Source: Ophiostoma sp. CBS 140.51 (lineage: Eukaryota > Ascomycota > Sordariomycetes > Ophiostomatales > Ophiostomataceae). From it: a DNA stretch of 64,000 nt. The stretch is taken from NCBI GenBank assembly GCA_029298735.1, contig JANSLP010000098.1, forward strand, positions 35,129-99,128, written 5' to 3'. Under the pieces are notes generated by a model. It made no database searches. It worked only from the letters and a program-made list of their open reading frames with translations, and was not told where the DNA came from. Positions 53,645 through 64,000 of the stretch are shown in pieces. A program made the position numbers and the translations under genes. How positions within the stretch are numbered: the first letter of the stretch is position 1; the number at the start of each line of letters is the position of its first letter.

Positions 53645-54344
53645 TCACGCCTTCGACGGCGGCACAGGGTTCGCGTTGAGGACAGCCGCCAGCAGATCCT
53701 TGACGACCTTGTCCTGGCTCTTCTTGCCGGCGGCCTTGATCTCGACAATCTTGGCGTCGGCCTCGCGGTTGGCCTCCTCCTCGGCCGCCTTGTTGCCCTG
53801 CGTGTGCTCCGACTCAAACTTCTTGAACTCGGCCTCCTTCTGCGCCTTGTACTCGTCAATCTCTTTCCGCGCCTCGTCGCGGGCCTCTCTTACGCGCTTG
53901 GTGCGGACTGTCTGGTTAGTAGGAGTTGTCATCGGTCGTGAAGCTCGTAAAATACATACACTCGCGGGCTGTAGAATGTTAGCAGTGTCCTCATAAGTGT
54001 CTTCATCGCACACTCTCAAAATCACTCACCTTTCTGCACAATCTGGGCGGCTTTTTGCTCGGCCTAGATAGTAGGGGGGGAGTTGTTAGTCGTTGTCCAT
54101 AATCGGGCTGTAGGTTTGTCTCTCTCAGGATAGAAGAGCGAAAACAGAAGCTCGTGTTGTCGTCGAGTCAAAGGGAGAATCAAGGAGGGCGTACATCGAG
54201 TAGGGTCTGGATGCCTGTGGAGTTTTGGGCGGACTGTCAAAAGGGGAGAGCTGTTAGCAGGTTGAACAATCGTGACAACAGACTAGACACAGGTTTATGT
54301 CCAGTTGGTCATCAACGAAAGGGTTCGGATAGACTGCGCACCAT
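53645..54344 (-). CDS. VMA10: V-type H+-ATPase subunit G
   Basis: Five exons on the minus strand (54344-54342, 54233-54195, 54063-54030, 53968-53960, 53907-53645) encode 115 residues, the usual length. The first exon is only the ATG, and the fourth is 9 bases. The assembled start SAQNSTGIQTLLD-AEQKAAQIVQK-ARE-FRTKRVREARDEA matches subunit G throughout; the rest is one long helix (EIDEYKAQKEAEFKKFESEH). Subunit G pairs with subunit E to form the peripheral stalks of the vacuolar proton pump. Donors are GTGCGC (intron 1, atypical), GTACGC, GTGAGT and GTATGT, with clear CTAAC branch points; the last intron uses the second of two AG sites (CAGACAG), since the first would break the frame. The ATG-only exon is the least certain part. 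Confidence 0.85.
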
Positions 54345-54955
54345 CTTGAAGGAGGTGGTATCGAGGAATCGAGGAGAGCTTGGACGAGGGGAAGCTATCG
54401 AGACAGGGACAGCTAGCAGGTAGGTAGTGCTAGTGAAGGATCGTTATGCAGAGCACGTCAGTTGTGTCGTCGTATCTTTGGGGCTGATCGTTGATCGTTG
54501 GTTCGTCAGAGGTCGATGTTGGACGTTGGAAGTTGGGATGATGACAGAAGGGACGTTGGGGTTGCCTATCTTGAATCTCGAAATGGGAAGCTACGCACTG
54601 CTGGGAGCACAAAGGCGGGAGCCGACCGTAGCCAACCTCTGGGCCAACCGATTAATTGCGCAGCGCCGAACGCCATTGGCACTATCTCATAGTGGGCGGT
54701 CAAAAGCGGCAGAATTTAGGTGGGGTGTCTGTCATATCCGTGGTCAAAAGCCAGAAGGAAGGAGCTATGGAGCTCACTGGCAGGCGCAAGTTACAGCGGC
54801 TTTTGGCGGTCTTTGGCGGCGCCGATTGTCCCCTGGCAGCAGTTCGGCCTTTGAAGCTTTTTCATCCATCGAATCACCTGTTGTTTTTGAACGACATCTC
54901 ACGACCAACATACAACCACGCACTGTTGTTCATTCACCCACCTCTAGACAACAAC
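54345..54955. promoter_or_regulatory. Divergent promoter of VMA10 and PET117
   Basis: A 611-base region between divergent housekeeping starts. The PET117 side is GC-rich with repeated GGCGG/GGCGGT words (54698-54830) and ends in a CA-rich leader. No further gene is seen. Confidence 0.4.
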
Positions 54956-55279
54956 ATGTCCCGCGCTTCTAAACTCACCCTCTTGGGCACGTCCCTCTTT
55001 GCCGCCTCGACCGTGGGCTTTGTCCACTTTCAGCAAGAAGCTGAGAAGAATGTGAGTACTCGCAGTAAGCATGTATATTTGATCGAGTCCCTGACAGAAT
55101 AGGCCATGCATCAAGGTGTCGTCCGCGATATGGAGCAGCTGCGCATCAAAAAGGAGCGCCAGCTCGACTTTGACATGCAGCGGGCGTTGGAGCTGGAATA
55201 CAAGAAGGAGCAGTCGGTGCACGATGCCATTGCGGCAGCAGAAGCAGCTGAGGCCAAAGCCAAAGAGAAGGGGGCGTAA
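54956..55279 (+). CDS. PET117: Cytochrome c oxidase assembly protein PET117
   Basis: Two exons, 54956-55051 and 55103-55279, encode 90 residues. The 51-base intron (GTGAGT, GAATAG) is phase 0. The N terminus SRASKLTLLGTSLFAASTVGFVHFQQ is the conserved single membrane helix and targeting region. AMHQGVVRDMEQ and KKERQLDFDMQRALELEYKKEQSV are the family signature. The Ala/Lys-rich C-terminal helix is slightly longer than in yeast. Pet117 sits on the mitochondrial inner membrane, facing the matrix, and links heme a synthase (Cox15) oligomerisation to complex IV assembly. The gene is divergent from VMA10. It would be missed by simple frame scanning because it is small and split. Confidence 0.93.
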
Positions 55280-56028
55280 GGAGTGTGGTAGAGGGTGTTT
55301 ATGAGAGAGTAGAAGACACATGACACCCAAAGTATATATTTGTGGTGAAAAAAGGTGGACATGTACGATATTGGCGTTGGCGTTTTTGGATCTTTATCAC
55401 GGGCATTTTTTGGCACGAATTATAGAGGCAAGGTAGACATCTCCAAAAGCATGGTTTATTACGAAGAAAAAGATGACATCGCTATGCAATTATGTACAGT
55501 TATGGTTTTGCTATGTTATAGTATAAATTTGTGTCACTGAGATATGTTGTTTGTGGAACATTATGAGATATCACGATATGGAAAGAACGACATCATGTTT
55601 CACGGCAACAATGACACGTCTCTTTATATGTTTTGTGTTGTTTTCTGTCAAGTCGCCAGCGTATCATCTCTTTTTTACATAATATCAACTCCCCTCCTTC
55701 GGACCAAATAATCTTAAAGTGAAAATGAAACAGAAACAGAAAAAGTAACAAATAAATAGCAACGCCATCCAGTCAATGCTGTAATAGTAGAGGGAGATAG
55801 AGAGTATAGGGTAGGTGTAAAAAGAGAAAGAAGAGAAAAAGCAGAAACGACGCGAGAAGGGAAAGCAAAAACAGGTCAAAACGCAATCTACCAAGAAATA
55901 TTACAAATTTTTTGTCCCGTATGTCTCTTTTTGTCCCTCCAAAAGACTGGTTTTCCAGCCTGAAAATGATATCATCCGCCTTCCGTGCAACGGCAGCATG
56001 CTCCGCGCTTCGCGCTTCGCTTGCCGCC
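55280..56028. other. AT-rich region between convergent genes
   Basis: A 749-base AT-rich stretch between the 3' ends of PET117 and RPB2 with A-rich purine tracts (55720-55880). It contains both 3' untranslated regions. No gene is recognised. Confidence 0.45.
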
Positions 56029-59000
56029 TTAACGAATCGACACACCCGACCGGTCCGTAAACATGCGCGCGGCAATGTTCATCGACGCCAGCTCCTGGAA
56101 GAGCAGCTTGGCCGCGTAGGGGATCTGCACCTGTGCAATCCGTGTCTTGTTCTTGCACGGCCGGCACTCGAACGATTGTTTCGTGAGGTTTCTAAGCAGT
56201 TAGTAAGTATTCTTAGAATGTTCGGGGATACGGCTGGGGGTACTTACGCAATCGGCGTCATGAGACCACAAATCTCGCAAATGTGGACTCGGTAGGCATC
56301 CGACACCTCAAACAGACGCTCCTTCAAGAACGCCGCCGCACCGTGCGCAATCATACAATCACGCTCCATTTCACCGAACCGCAGACCACCGTCACGCGCA
56401 CGACCCTCGACGGGCTGGCGCGTCATGATTTGCACGGGACCACGAGCACGCGCGTGGATCTTGTCGTCGACCATGTGGCGCAGACGCTGGTAGTAGGTGG
56501 GACCAAAGAAGACTTGGGCGCGCAGCTTGCGGCCCGTGTGGCCGTGGTACATGATTTCGAAACCACGCGACTGGTAGCCGTGCTCGCGCAGGAGGCCGGA
56601 CACTGAGTCGACCGTGACGTCGGTAAATGGCGTGGCATCACCCTCCATACCCTTCAAAGTGGCCACCTTGGACAGCAGACACTCAATCAAATGGGCAATG
56701 GTCATACGCGACGGAATGGCGTGCGGGTTGATGATAATATCCGGGGTGATGCCCTCGGCCGTAAACGGCATGTCCTCGTGCCGGTACGCCAGACCAATGG
56801 TACCCTTTTGACCGTGACGAGACGCAAACTTGTCGCCAATCTGCGGGATCTTGGTGGTGCGCACACGCACCTTGACGTAGCGCAGGTTGTCCTGGTTCGT
56901 CGTGACAACGACCTGGTCGACAATACCGTTCTCCGTGCTACGGAGCGGCGTCGACGCGTCGCGCTTGACGTGCGACTGCGTGCGCTGGCCCAGCTCCTGG
57001 TGGTCCAGGTTGATGGGCGACGTCTTGCCAATGATAATGTCCTCACCGGACACACGCACACCGGGCGCCACAATGCCGTCGTCGTCCAGCTTGTCGTAGG
57101 TGCCGTGCTTGAGGCGCAGCGTGTCGCTACGGAACGGCTTCTCAAACGTCTCGACAAAGTTGATACCGACACGCTTCTCCGAGTCCGTGTAGGCACGGAA
57201 GAACAGACTGCGGAACAGGCCGCGGTCGATGCTGCTCTGGTTCATAATAACGGAATCTTCCTGGTTGTAGCCCGAGTAACAGAGAATGGCCACAATCGCG
57301 TTCTGGCCAGCGGGAAGCTCACGGAACTTGAGGTACTCCATCGACCGCGTCGTCGCCAGCGGCTTTTGGGGGTAGTACAGCACGTTGGACATGGTGTCCA
57401 TGCGCCGCGGGTAGTTGGTCAGGAAGAAACCCATAGCCTGCTTACCCATGGCCGACTGGTAGGTGTTACGAGGCGACTGGTTGTGGTCGGGGAACGGAAT
57501 GATACTGGCGCAGATACCCAGCAGCATACTCGGGTGGATCTCGCAGTGCGTGTACATGTGTGTTGTCGGGTTCATCCGCGTCTTGACACGCTTGTTGATG
57601 TCCTCGTCGCCCACATCCTCGGGGATCTGGTAGCCCGCCTTTTGCAGACGATAATTGTCCAGGTCTTCGGGCGTCATACAGATCATCGCCGTCTCCTCCT
57701 CCTCGGCGTCCAGGTACTCAATGGCACCGGCCTCGCAAATGCCCTGCCAGCCAAAGAAGTTGGGGTCATCGCGCGGCAGCGAATCGTCGGCGTCCAGGCG
57801 CGCAATGTGCTCCTTGGTCAGGACCAGCTGGCCCTTTTCTAGGCCGGACTCGGCATTGTCGTCTTGCTCGATAGCAAACAACGGTCTCATGACACGGCCG
57901 GCGTCGGAAAAGATCTTGAACTCACGGTCACGGATATCACGCACCAGCGACACCTCGGACTGGATCACACCCTTGCGGCGCAGACCCTGCACCAGGCTCA
58001 CTAGGTGCTTGGGGTCCTGGTGGACACCGACCCAGCTGCCGTTGACAAAAATCTTGGTGGCGTTGGGGTACCGCAGCGGCTCGTACTCCTCGAGCACCTC
58101 CATGTTGCGCGCAATCATGAACTCGACAATAGGGTCGGCGGGCGTGCCCACACTAACGTAGCACATGAGCGATAGGTTCTTGACCAGACCACAAGCCTGG
58201 CCCTCGGGCGTCTCAGCCGGGCACACGAGACCCCAATGCGTGTTGTGCAGCTGGCGCGGCTTGGCCAGCTTGCCGTCACGGCCGATAGGCGTGTTGGTTC
58301 GCCGCAGATGGGACAGCGTCGACGCAAAGGTATACCGGTTCAGCACCTGCGACACACCGGCCGTCGAGCTCATGGCCTTCTTCTGGTCGCCCCAGTTGCC
58401 CGTGGCCAGCGAGTACTTGAGACCGTTGGTCAGTGTCTGGTGGCGGATACCGACACGCAGGTCAAAGTGCTTGCCCGTGTCGACGCAGCGCTTCAGGTGG
58501 TTCATCAGCTCCTGGTACATCTTGCGGATGATACCACGGAACAGCTTGGCCAGCAGCGGACCAGCCAGGTCCAGACGCTTCTTGCCAAAGTGATCACGGT
58601 CGTCGGTGTCGCGGCGGCCGAGGGCGCACTGCAGCAGCTTGTGGACCATGTAGCCGAGGAAAAAGGCCTTGCGGGTCTCGCAGCCCTCGCTCTGGGAAAT
58701 GTGCGGTAGCATCTCCTTTTGTAGAATGTCACGCGCAGCCCGCACACGGTCCTTGCGACTAACGCCGTGCGAGTTTTGACCACGCTTGCCAATGTAATCG
58801 AGAGCGACCTCGCGGTCCTGGATACAGAATGCCTCCTCGATACACGGCCGCAGCATTTCCAGCATCTGACTGTCGTTGCGGTCGTAGCAAATGTGATTGA
58901 GAATGTCCTCATCGGACACGACACCAAGGGCGCGGAAGACAACGGCAATGGGCAGGTCGGACTTGATGTAGGGCAGGGTGCTGTGCACGGTCTGGCCGAA

Positions 59001-59885
59001 GCTGCCGCGCTGGGTGTCGCCCTTGGTCAGCAGCATGATGCTCAGCGACGAGATAAGCCGCGAGCCCTTTTCGAGCGCACTGCGGATCTCGGCGGTGTAG
59101 GAGAACTTGCTGGGCTGGGCCTTCTTGAAGACCTGGACAATGTTGGCGGCGGAGCGCTCCTGGGCGATCAGGACCTTTTCGGAACCATTGATAATAAAGT
59201 ATCCGCCCTGATCGTAGGGGCACTCGTTCAGCAAGAACAGACCCTCCTCGTCCTCGCTGGCCAAGTGGCAAATCTTGGATCGCACCATGATGGGCAGACG
59301 GCCCATGAACACCATGTCCTTCATGTCCTCGTCGGTCTTGTCCTTTTCCATGTCGGCCATCTCGGCGGGCTCGTCCTCCCAGACGATGCGGGTCGGCTGC
59401 TCGCCGGTCTGGTTCATCTCGTCAATCTGCTCCTGGTCGAGCTCTTCGTAGGGGATCTCCTCGTCGACGGCCAGCGAGACCTTCTTAGTGATGCGTGCAT
59501 AGATAGGGCACGAATAGGTCAGGTTACGGTCGCGGCATTCGTAGGGTGTCAGGGTCGAGACACGGCCGTCGCCTTCCGCAAACTGCGGCTTGGAGACCAT
59601 GACGCTGCCAAACTTGATTTCATAGCGGCGCAGCTTGACGGGGCGGTCGGAGGTGATGGGCGGATTGCTCTGGTCGAGGGTGAGGAGCGAGTGCTCGTCG
59701 ATGAGGGACTGGACGGTGGTGGTCGTGAACTCGTTGAAGGAGTCGATCTGCTGGGAGACCAAGCTCTTCTTCTCAAAGTAGGACGAGATGACCTTCCAGC
59801 AGTCCTCGGGCGTGATGCTCTCATCGCCCTCGCCCTCGCCGTCGACAATGTCATCGTACTCGTAGCCGTCGTCGTAGTCGGCCAT
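56029..59885 (-). CDS. RPB2: RNA polymerase II second-largest subunit RPB2
   Basis: Two exons on the minus strand, 59885-56248 and 56191-56029, encode 1,266 residues. The 56-base intron near the 3' end splits the C-terminal zinc site. Domains follow the family order: protrusion ([27 protein letters not shown]), lobe, fork (the [17 protein letters not shown] and [27 protein letters not shown] region), external domains, hybrid-binding region with the active-site lysine segment [12 protein letters not shown] around 1015-1026, and anchor/clamp. Zinc ligands Cys1203, Cys1206 (CEICG), Cys1222 and Cys1225 (CRPCK) are all present once exon 2 is joined. It forms half of the Pol II active centre in the nucleus. 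The strongly biased C-rich codons opened long antisense frames, which are not genes. Confidence 0.98.
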
Positions 59886-60584
59886 GGTGGCGGTTTGTGG
59901 GAGATGTGTGGGAGATGGTAGGTGATGGAGGTCGATGAGAAAAAAAATGAGACCACGGTCAGGTCAAAAAAACGATGATCGGAAGCGTCGGCGCAGCGAT
60001 GCGAACAGGGCCGGCGGGTGTCCAACGACCGCTCACGGACAAGAAGAAACACAGGTCGAATCGATAGGAGTCGTCGATTAATGGATAGCGGGCGCAGAGG
60101 GTGGGATGGGAGTCGGACCCTTTGTGTCGTGAATCTGGGCCTGGCGAAGGCGACCGCGACGCGTTTCTGCTCTCCCCAGCAGTGTGGATCAGCGCATGCA
60201 GGGCGGACGGCGCAAAGCGGAAAAAAAGAAGACAGATGCAAGCGATGGCGAAAGGAGCACAAGAGGATGTCGTCGAGAATGTGACCACACGGTGTTGCGG
60301 TCTGTTGCGGGTGGTCGACAAAAAACTCGCGATGGACAACAAAAGTGGATGTAGAAGTTAAGAGGCTTTTGCAGCCACACCAACGTCCCTTGGTCGCCCC
60401 TGCCCTATTTTCCCTTTTTTTGCAGTCTCCCTCGCCCAGAGACACAGAGACGGCAAGAGAGGCTGCTGGAAGCTAGGGGGCAACAACGGCAAAACAAGGC
60501 GCTAGGCCGGACATGGTATAGGGGCGCTCCTGCCTGCGCGCATGCGGTCTCATTCGTGCTTAGAAATTAAGGTCGATTGAAAAC

Positions 60585-60617
60585 GCACGTGACTGAGGTC
60601 GGTACATTGCACGTGAC
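60585..60617 (+). promoter_or_regulatory. Tandem GCACGTGAC E-boxes
   Basis: GCACGTGAC occurs at 60585-60593 and again at 60609-60617, same orientation, 24 bases apart. CACGTG is the core of bHLH (Cbf1/Pho4/USF-like) sites, and the flanking GAC is shared. They lie about 700 bases from RPB2 and 1.6 kb from STE2. Confidence 0.5.
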
Positions 60618-61689
60618 CAATTTGGGGAAAGCACGGGCTTGTTATGTAAGCACAGAGGCCATCCCGAATGCACCGTAGCTCGTGTGGGGAACATTGCAAC
60701 TTACTGCAGCTTGCATCACCAGCACGAAGCAGCCAAAAAGAGCATCACGTCCAACACGTACCACCAGACAAGCCTCAGCAAATGGCACAATTTCCGAAAA
60801 AATTGCAATCTACTCTCAAACCGTCCCTCGAAATGATTTATCTGTTTTGAGCGTTGTTTGCAAGTGCAAAACGCCCAATATCACGGTCGCAAAGTCATGG
60901 AAACACAAAAAGAGAGACGAAAAGAGAAAAAAACGAGATGCAACCACGGACCGCCATTGACAGCTCACCGCACACCTTGGACGACTCACGATTTATCTGA
61001 TGTCATTTGCGACCGTGACAGAGGACGAGGGTGGTCTGGACCAGCCCTTGCGCGCGCGCGCCCCCAAGGGCCATGCAGGCATGTCGGGTTGTCTTTGAAC
61101 GGATTGCCCAATGCAGGAACAATGCTAAGGTTGAGCATTGAGAACAATAGCAACGCCGACCCGCCGTCTCGCCGCGGCGGGCTATCACGTTTCGGGGGGC
61201 AGGGCGGACCGCGCTTGTCAGGCAGCTGTTTGCAGGAGAATAGGAAAAATAAAAGGAAAAAAAGGCAACTTCCTGCAAGTCGGCTCTTCTTTTGCCATTT
61301 TTGCTTTTGTCTGGTCGCTTTTCTATTTTTGCTTTCTGTTGGGTCTATTTTTCTTTCATCCTCGTCGCATTTCTGCTTACCCCCTCCCGGCTTCTTTCAT
61401 TGAGACGTCTCGCCCTTGATATTGTTGCCAGCAACGCGCGCGGCCGTCGTCAGTTGTCAGTTCCTATAATCTCTCACGTCCTTTCCCATTCTTCCTAGGC
61501 GAAGACGAGATGATAATACTCTTCTCTGGACGCCTCGCGCCTCAGCCATTTTCTTTCATCAAGGATGCACAAGGTTAGAATGGCACCTACACTAGCATTC
61601 TTCTTATTTTACTCCTCTCATTCGGAGCAGAGTTCACCGGAGGTAACTTGCAACATGAGCATCGCCTCCTCGTTGATGCTTTATATACA

Positions 61690-62220
61690 AGAGTCGTATT
61701 GCGTCTTGTGTGTTGGTTGACTCAGTTGTCTGCCTCCTTTCCCTTTCCTTTCTTCTTTCTTCTACCCTCATCGTCTACTTGTCGCTCTTGTCTTCTCATA
61801 ATTCCCGCAACCTCTCCATCGACAAACAACAGGAAACTGCCGTCTCTCCCTTACTTGCATTCTGCTTTCGGTTTGCGCTTCGGAGAACATACAAGTCGTC
61901 CGTTTTCTTTCTTTCTTTCTCACTCTATCTCTTCTCTCTCGTCAGTCACTCTCTCTCTTTGACTTATATCAACACCCACACTACCTCCTTTCTTCAACGC
62001 ACTTTCCATCTTTCAACGTCCAGACCCTATCCCTTCTTCCTTCTTTTGCTTTCACGCAGGAGTCTGTACGGTACCACGATCGTCTGGGCTTCAACTACCG
62101 GCATCACCACTGCCCGTCTTTAATTTTTGTCAATCATCTTGTTGATCATTCACTATCTTTCTTCATTCTTTTTATTTCTCCCCTTCTTTTTATTCTGTTT
62201 CTCACATCACCATCTTCATC
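61690..62220 (+). promoter_or_regulatory. Long pyrimidine-rich leader of STE2
   Basis: A TATATA sequence at about 61681 is followed by some 530 bases in which long C/T runs dominate on the coding strand (61735-61800, 61905-62060, 62150-62200). This is typical of promoters and long 5' leaders of regulated fungal genes. The transcription start is not determined. Confidence 0.45.
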
Positions 62221-63660
62221 ATGCCATCGTCTCCATCTCCGGCGACGGCTCCGGCTTCGCCTGGCTTTGATCCTCGCAACCAGACGTTCTACCTCACGGG
62301 CCCGCACAACATGGCCATCCCCGTCTGGGTGCCCAACGTCGATCAAATCATGCAGATGATGCTCAGCACCAGCATCAATTACGGCAGTCAGATCGGTGCC
62401 AGTCTTCTCATGCTGCTCGTCACTTTGACTCTGACATCCAAGTCGCGCTTCTCGCGCGCAGCCACGCTCATCAATGTCGCCGGCCTCGTCATTAGCATTA
62501 TCCGCTGTGTGCTGCTTACCCTCTACTTTACGTCGTCGTACGTTGAGTTTTACGGCCTCTTCTCTGGCGACCATACCTACGTGCAACGCACCGACACACG
62601 CATCTCGGCTGTTGCCACCCTATTTGCGCTCCCCCAGCTCATCCTCATTGAGGCCGCGCTTTTTCTCCAGGCCTATTCCATGATTAAGCTGTGGCCATCT
62701 GTCTGGCGTGCAGTCGTTTTGGTCGTGTCGGTGCTGATTGCCGTATGCGCTATTGGCTTCAAGGCGGCCACCGTGTCAGAGCGCGTGCGGCCGATCCTGG
62801 GCTTTTACAGCGCACCCGTCCCGCTATGGCTCAACCAGGTCGACCTGACCTTTACGGCGACGACCATTTTCTGGTTCTGCTTTGTCTTTATCATCCGCTT
62901 GGTCATCCACATGTGGGAGTACCGTAGCATCCTGCCGCCCACTGGCGGTGTCTCGGCCATGGAAGTCCTCGTCATGACCAACGGTGTTCTGATGTTGGTG
63001 CCTGGTAAGTTGTCTCCGCATACACTTTTCATTTTGTTGCTCATCGCTAACCGCACAGTCATCTTCGCTGCATTGCAACTCAGCGATTTCAGCACGTTCG
63101 AGGCCGGCTCGCTCGTTTACACGTCCGTCATTGTGCTTCTGCCGCTTGGTTCGCTTATCGCGCAAACTATCACCCGCCCGGATGGCTACGCGCAACGCAG
63201 CAATACCAACGGAGCCGGTGCCGGCTCGGGTGCCGGTGGTAGAAGTCGTCCTGGCGGCGGTCTCGGGAACAGTCGTGGCGGTCACAGCGGCGCCTACAGC
63301 CGTGCGGCCACCAACACACCCAACACGGTCGACAACAAGACGGGCATTATGCACAGCTACAGCAACAGCAAGAACAATAATGATTTCGGGACCTGGTCGC
63401 ACTCGTCGGATGCTAACAGCACCAATGCTAAGATCTCGGGCGGCATTGCCACGCAGGTGCGCATCCAGTCGAATCAGTCAGGCTCTGGCTCTGGTCTCCC
63501 AAGTCCTGGTCTGCCTGGCAGCCGTACACGCAATAATAGCCTGGCCGTTGTTGACCCCATTGAGAAGCAGTTGCAAGAGATTGATGCGACGTCGCTAACA
63601 GCAATCGACGGCCGTGTATGGGTCGACCGTGAAGTGGAAATTCGGCGGGGTATGGTGTGA
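62221..63660 (+). CDS. STE2: Alpha-pheromone receptor (Ste2/PRE-2-type GPCR)
   Basis: Two exons, 62221-63004 and 63059-63660, encode 461 residues. The 54-base intron (GTAAGT, CGCTAACC, CACAG) is in frame and lies in segment 6; its removal gives MLVPVIFAALQLSDF with the conserved proline. An extracellular N terminus with an NQT glycosylation site (FDPRNQTFYL) precedes seven transmembrane segments: YGSQIGASLLMLLVTLTLT (1), NVAGLVISIIRCVLLTLYF (2), the IFALPQLILIEAALFLQAY-type segment 3, VWRAVVLVVSVLIAVCAI (4), TFTATTIFWFCFVFIIRLV (5), then 6 and 7 (LVYTSVIVLLPLGSLIAQT). The 150-residue tail is rich in G, S and N, with phosphorylation-type Ser. It binds the alpha-factor peptide and signals through a G protein in mating or chemotropism. 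Confidence 0.93.
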   Translation: MPSSPSPATAPASPGFDPRNQTFYLTGPHNMAIPVWVPNVDQIMQMMLSTSINYGSQIGASLLMLLVTLTLTSKSRFSRAATLINVAGLVISIIRCVLLTLYFTSSYVEFYGLFSGDHTYVQRTDTRISAVATLFALPQLILIEAALFLQAYSMIKLWPSVWRAVVLVVSVLIAVCAIGFKAATVSERVRPILGFYSAPVPLWLNQVDLTFTATTIFWFCFVFIIRLVIHMWEYRSILPPTGGVSAMEVLVMTNGVLMLVPGKLSPHTLFILLLIANRTVIFAALQLSDFSTFEAGSLVYTSVIVLLPLGSLIAQTITRPDGYAQRSNTNGAGAGSGAGGRSRPGGGLGNSRGGHSGAYSRAATNTPNTVDNKTGIMHSYSNSKNNNDFGTWSHSSDANSTNAKISGGIATQVRIQSNQSGSGSGLPSPGLPGSRTRNNSLAVVDPIEKQLQEIDATSLTAIDGRVWVDREVEIRRGMV

Positions 63661-64000
63661 GTGGGTAGTGTGAGGTGAGGTGAGGTGAGATCGTGATAAT
63701 ATTGATGTCGGACAGATTGATATGTTGGTGGTTGGATCTGATAGTAGGCGCATGCCTAAGTCTTTTCTCTCGTTTTCTTTTCGCTCTCCTTTTGTCTTCA
63801 CTTCTCTTTTTACTTCGTCTGCATTCAAATTGACACAATGAGCGAGTCATGATGCAAAGTCTTTTTTTTTCTGCTTGTTTTTCTTTTGTTCTCTACTTTT
63901 TATTTTTGCTGGAACATCGACGCCTTGCAGGATCACTTTGCCCATTCGGTCATATTTTGGCTTCGATCTCTCACGGTGGCTGGCCACGCATTCCTGGTTG
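63661..64000. other. 3' flank of STE2
   Basis: T-rich downstream sequence (63760-63905) with a short GTGAG repeat right after the stop (63665-63690). No coding feature is recognised before the window ends. Confidence 0.4.

Larger units (their letters stand above)
59886..62220. other. 2.3-kb intergenic region between RPB2 and STE2
   Basis: Divergent promoter region. The RPB2 side has a GC-rich leader with T runs. Two E-box motifs lie at 60585-60617. The right third (61690-62220) is pyrimidine-rich and belongs to the STE2 leader. No protein or RNA gene is recognised. Confidence 0.45.

Noticed and set aside
56691..57842. 383-codon + strand frame inside RPB2
   Set aside because: Antisense shadow produced by C-ending codon bias in a conserved gene.
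58767..59921. 384-codon + strand frame inside RPB2
   Set aside because: Same antisense effect; V/L/G-rich composition and no domain.
1..64000. CRISPR array, rRNA, intact transposon or terminal inverted repeats
   Set aside because: No regularly spaced repeats, rRNA-like sequence, transposase/reverse transcriptase motif or paired terminal repeats were found on reading the window.

Overview
This window is nuclear DNA of a filamentous ascomycete (Pezizomycotina, most likely a Sordariomycete). The support is gene content (RPB2, STE2/PRE-2-type pheromone receptor, PET117, VMA10, CTNNBL1-like protein, Zn2Cys6 regulators, STAND/WD40 and ankyrin-subtilisin proteins) and the many 47-174 nt GT-AG introns with CTAAC/CTGAC branch points. 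I cannot name the genus from sequence alone. Gene models below were spliced by hand; every proposed junction restores frame and, where I know the family, restores the family sequence.

Layout. 0-17 kb is a sparse accessory region: an orphan charged coiled-coil protein, an aldo/keto reductase, a GFA-type zinc protein, a DHA1 drug-type MFS, two sugar-porter MFS genes and a fungal cyclase-family enzyme, separated by gene-poor gaps of up to 2.8 kb. 17-31 kb holds the most unusual block: a cytosolic ankyrin-subtilisin (S8) protease, a beta-rich protein of unknown function with an acidic linker and coiled-coil tail, and, divergent from it, a 2,100-residue STAND-like WD40 protein whose nucleotide-binding motifs are decayed. 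This looks like a fungal recognition/conflict locus of the NLR-protease type.

32-46 kb is a second accessory stretch: a Zn2Cys6 regulator preceded by a CGG inverted repeat, a frameshifted ankyrin relic, two MFS transporters, a 2-oxoglutarate oxygenase-like protein with a C-terminal membrane anchor, and a second Zn2Cys6 regulator whose zinc cluster is assembled from three exons. It may be a small catabolic or secondary-metabolite cluster, but no backbone enzyme is visible. At 44-48 kb a vacuolar carboxypeptidase S-like peptidase and an Atg22-like vacuolar amino-acid effluxer are transcribed divergently from one 749-bp promoter. A serine beta-lactamase-fold hydrolase follows, with the truncated start of a histidine-phosphatase gene upstream.

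51-64 kb is a conserved housekeeping block: CTNNBL1-like spliceosome factor, V-ATPase subunit G (five exons, one of 3 nt and one of 9 nt), PET117, RNA polymerase II subunit RPB2 and the alpha-pheromone receptor STE2 behind a long pyrimidine-rich leader. I saw no rRNA, tRNA, CRISPR array or intact transposon.
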